DNA of 64,000 nucleotides, taken from Rossellomorea aquimaris. GTDB lineage: Bacteria > Bacillota > Bacilli > Bacillales > Bacillaceae_B. Positions within the stretch are counted from its first letter, which is position 1, and every line of letters starts with the position of its first letter. The stretch covers positions 1,054,001-1,118,000 of the forward strand of contig NZ_JAIVAT010000003.1 in the NCBI RefSeq assembly GCF_020172085.1, read 5' to 3'. The position numbers were made by a program, and so were the translations under genes. The notes under the pieces are model-generated. The model did not search any database. It was not told where the DNA came from and was given only the letters and a program-made list of their open reading frames with translations. Positions 62,650-64,000 of the stretch are shown in pieces.

Positions 62650-64000
62650 TTAAGCTTTCATTGCAGCTTTCATTTCCAGGAATTCATCGTAGGTGGTTTC
62701 TTTATCAATGACTCCATCTTCAGTGATCTCAATTATACGATTGGCGATCGTTTGAATGAACTGGTGGTCATGTGATGCGAAAATCATGGCACCTTTAAAG
62801 TTAATCAAGCCGTTATTCAATGCCGTAATGGATTCCAGGTCCAAGTGGTTCGTAGGTTCATCCAATAGGAGAACATTTGACCCGCTCAGCATCATTTTCG
62901 ATAACATGCAGCGGACTTTTTCTCCCCCGGAAAGGACGCCAGGCTTCTTTAATACTTCTTCCCCTGAGAAGAGCATACGTCCTAAGAAACCGCGAAGGAA
63001 TGTTTCACTTTCATCTTCAGGTGAATATTGACGTAACCACTCTACAAGGGATGGTTCACTTCCTTCAAAATACTTGGAGTTGTCATTAGGGAAGTACGCC
63101 TGGGATGTGGTCACGCCCCATTTAAACGTGCCGCTGTCCGGTTCCATCTCGCCGGCAAGTATCTTGAATAAAGTTGTTTTAGCAATTTCATTCGTTCCGA
63201 CCAGGGCAATTTTGTCTTCTTTATTCATAATAAAGGAAACGTTGTTCAGTACTTTTACACCGTCAACCGTTTTGGTGAGTCCTTCCACTCGAAGAACATC
63301 GTTACCGATTTCACGTTCCGGCTTGAATTGTACATAAGGATAACGACGGGAGCTCGGTTTGATGTCATCCAATGTGATTTTTTCAAGTGATTTCTTACGT
63401 GAAGTGGCTTGCTTTGATTTAGAGGCATTGGCGCTGAATCTGGCAACGAATGCCTGAAGTTCTTTAATTTTCTCTTCTTTCTTCTTGTTCTGATCCTGAG
63501 CCATCTTTAGTGCTAACTGACTGGACTCGTACCAGAAATCGTAGTTCCCGACATAGACTTGGATTTTTCCAAAGTCAAGGTCAGCAATATGTGTACACAC
63601 TTTGTTTAAGAAGTGACGGTCATGGGATACGACGATGACTGTATTCTCGAAATTGATTAAGAAGTCTTCCAGCCATTGAATCGCCTGGATGTCCAAGTGG
63701 TTGGTAGGCTCATCCAGTAACAGGACATCGGGTTTTCCGAATAGTGCCTGTGCTAATAATACTTTCACTTTTTCTCCACCGGTCAATTCGGACATTTGTT
63801 TAGTGTGGAGATCCTCATTGATTCCTAAGCCTTTTAGTAGAATGGCAGCTTCTGATTCAGCTTCCCACCCGTTCAGTTCAGCGAATTCACCTTCTAATTC
63901 AGCCGCTCTCATCCCGTCTTCATCAGAGAAATCTTCCTTCATATAGATGGCATCTTTCTCCTGCATGACGTCATATAAACGTGTATGCCCCATGATGACG
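62650..64000 (-). CDS. ABC-F family ATPase (YkpA/YbiT-like), N terminus outside the window
   Basis: The frame is open to the window edge (450 codons shown; YkpA-type proteins are about 540). ABC1: signature ELTGGEKVKVLL and Walker B VLLLDEPTNHLD; the inter-domain linker is EKIKELQAFVARFSANASKS; ABC2: signature LSGGEKVRCML and Walker B VLLLDEPTNHLD. The Walker A of ABC2 reads GTNEIAKTT instead of GxxGxGK(S/T). ABC-F proteins act on ribosomes in translation; the role of the YkpA/YbiT group is not settled. The first Walker A is beyond the edge. Confidence 0.9.
   Translation of the reverse strand, partial: VIMGHTRLYDVMQEKDAIYMKEDFSDEDGMRAAELEGEFAELNGWEAESEAAILLKGLGINEDLHTKQMSELTGGEKVKVLLAQALFGKPDVLLLDEPTNHLDIQAIQWLEDFLINFENTVIVVSHDRHFLNKVCTHIADLDFGKIQVYVGNYDFWYESSQLALKMAQDQNKKKEEKIKELQAFVARFSANASKSKQATSRKKSLEKITLDDIKPSSRRYPYVQFKPEREIGNDVLRVEGLTKTVDGVKVLNNVSFIMNKEDKIALVGTNEIAKTTLFKILAGEMEPDSGTFKWGVTTSQAYFPNDNSKYFEGSEPSLVEWLRQYSPEDESETFLRGFLGRMLFSGEEVLKKPGVLSGGEKVRCMLSKMMLSGSNVLLLDEPTNHLDLESITALNNGLINFKGAMIFASHDHQFIQTIANRIIEITEDGVIDKETTYDEFLEMKAAMKA

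Noticed and set aside
1..64000. CRISPR arrays, prophage, insertion sequences, tRNA and rRNA genes
   Set aside because: No regularly spaced direct repeats, no transposase or integrase frames, and no cloverleaf-like or rRNA-like sequence were noticed on either strand.

Overview
The window is about 40 % GC chromosomal DNA from an endospore-forming member of the Bacillaceae. The evidence is two complete gerA-type germinant receptor operons, a gamma-type SASP-like gene, a Sda-like sporulation checkpoint gene, an RsbR paralogue, odhAB followed later by yojN/yojO as in Bacillus subtilis, and xpaC-yaaN, yvdTSR-like, ykqA-like and yvbH-like genes. Gene sizes, the frequent GTG/TTG starts and the strong purine-rich ribosome sites fit a relative such as Rossellomorea or Bacillus sensu lato; the species cannot be fixed from the sequence alone. 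I see no rRNA, tRNA, CRISPR, phage or insertion sequence. It reads as core chromosome with many small monocistronic genes.

Layout. 1-13 kb: the end of a phosphoesterase gene, an acetyltransferase, a DUF3900-like protein, a CDF cation transporter, a YvbH-like PH-domain protein, Nudix hydrolases, MscL, a DinB-like protein, a cold-shock protein, an EmrB-type exporter, a short SASP-like gene, the OpuD-type betaine transporter and an S51 peptidase. 13-20 kb: an AI-2E family permease, germinant receptor operon 1 with a candidate sigma-G promoter, and a TetR-SMR-SMR efflux operon with a clear palindromic operator. 20-34 kb: a Pth2-type peptidyl-tRNA hydrolase, further small metabolic genes, an RsbR paralogue, pxpA, an MFS exporter, an ArlRS/YkoGH-like two-component system and an Hsp20-like protein. 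34-39 kb: odhA-odhB with a cre-like site upstream, then a Sda-like gene. 39-50 kb: an acyl-CoA ligase, a double gamma-glutamylcyclotransferase, a DedA protein, the MoxR/VWA pair yojN-yojO and a CPA1 Na+/H+ antiporter. 50-64 kb: yaaN/xpaC, a DD-carboxypeptidase, a YidC-type insertase with an upstream leader ORF, a cupredoxin, germinant receptor operon 2 (minus strand), small spore or stress proteins, RecQ and the C-terminal part of an ABC-F protein.

The most interesting element is the leader of the YidC-family insertase gene (53231-54308, minus strand). A 93-codon ORF with one N-terminal membrane segment ends in an R-I...N-D-E-E pattern, spaced as I recall it in the B. subtilis arrest peptide MifM. 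Immediately after the putative stall codons, a 16-position stem buries the insertase Shine-Dalgarno sequence and carries the leader stop codon in its loop. This looks like a diverged MifM-type sensor that adjusts insertase synthesis to membrane-insertion capacity.

Two long gene-poor stretches (28.2-29.0 and 38.7-39.5 kb) carry relics of the same dispersed Bacillaceae-type intergenic repeat.
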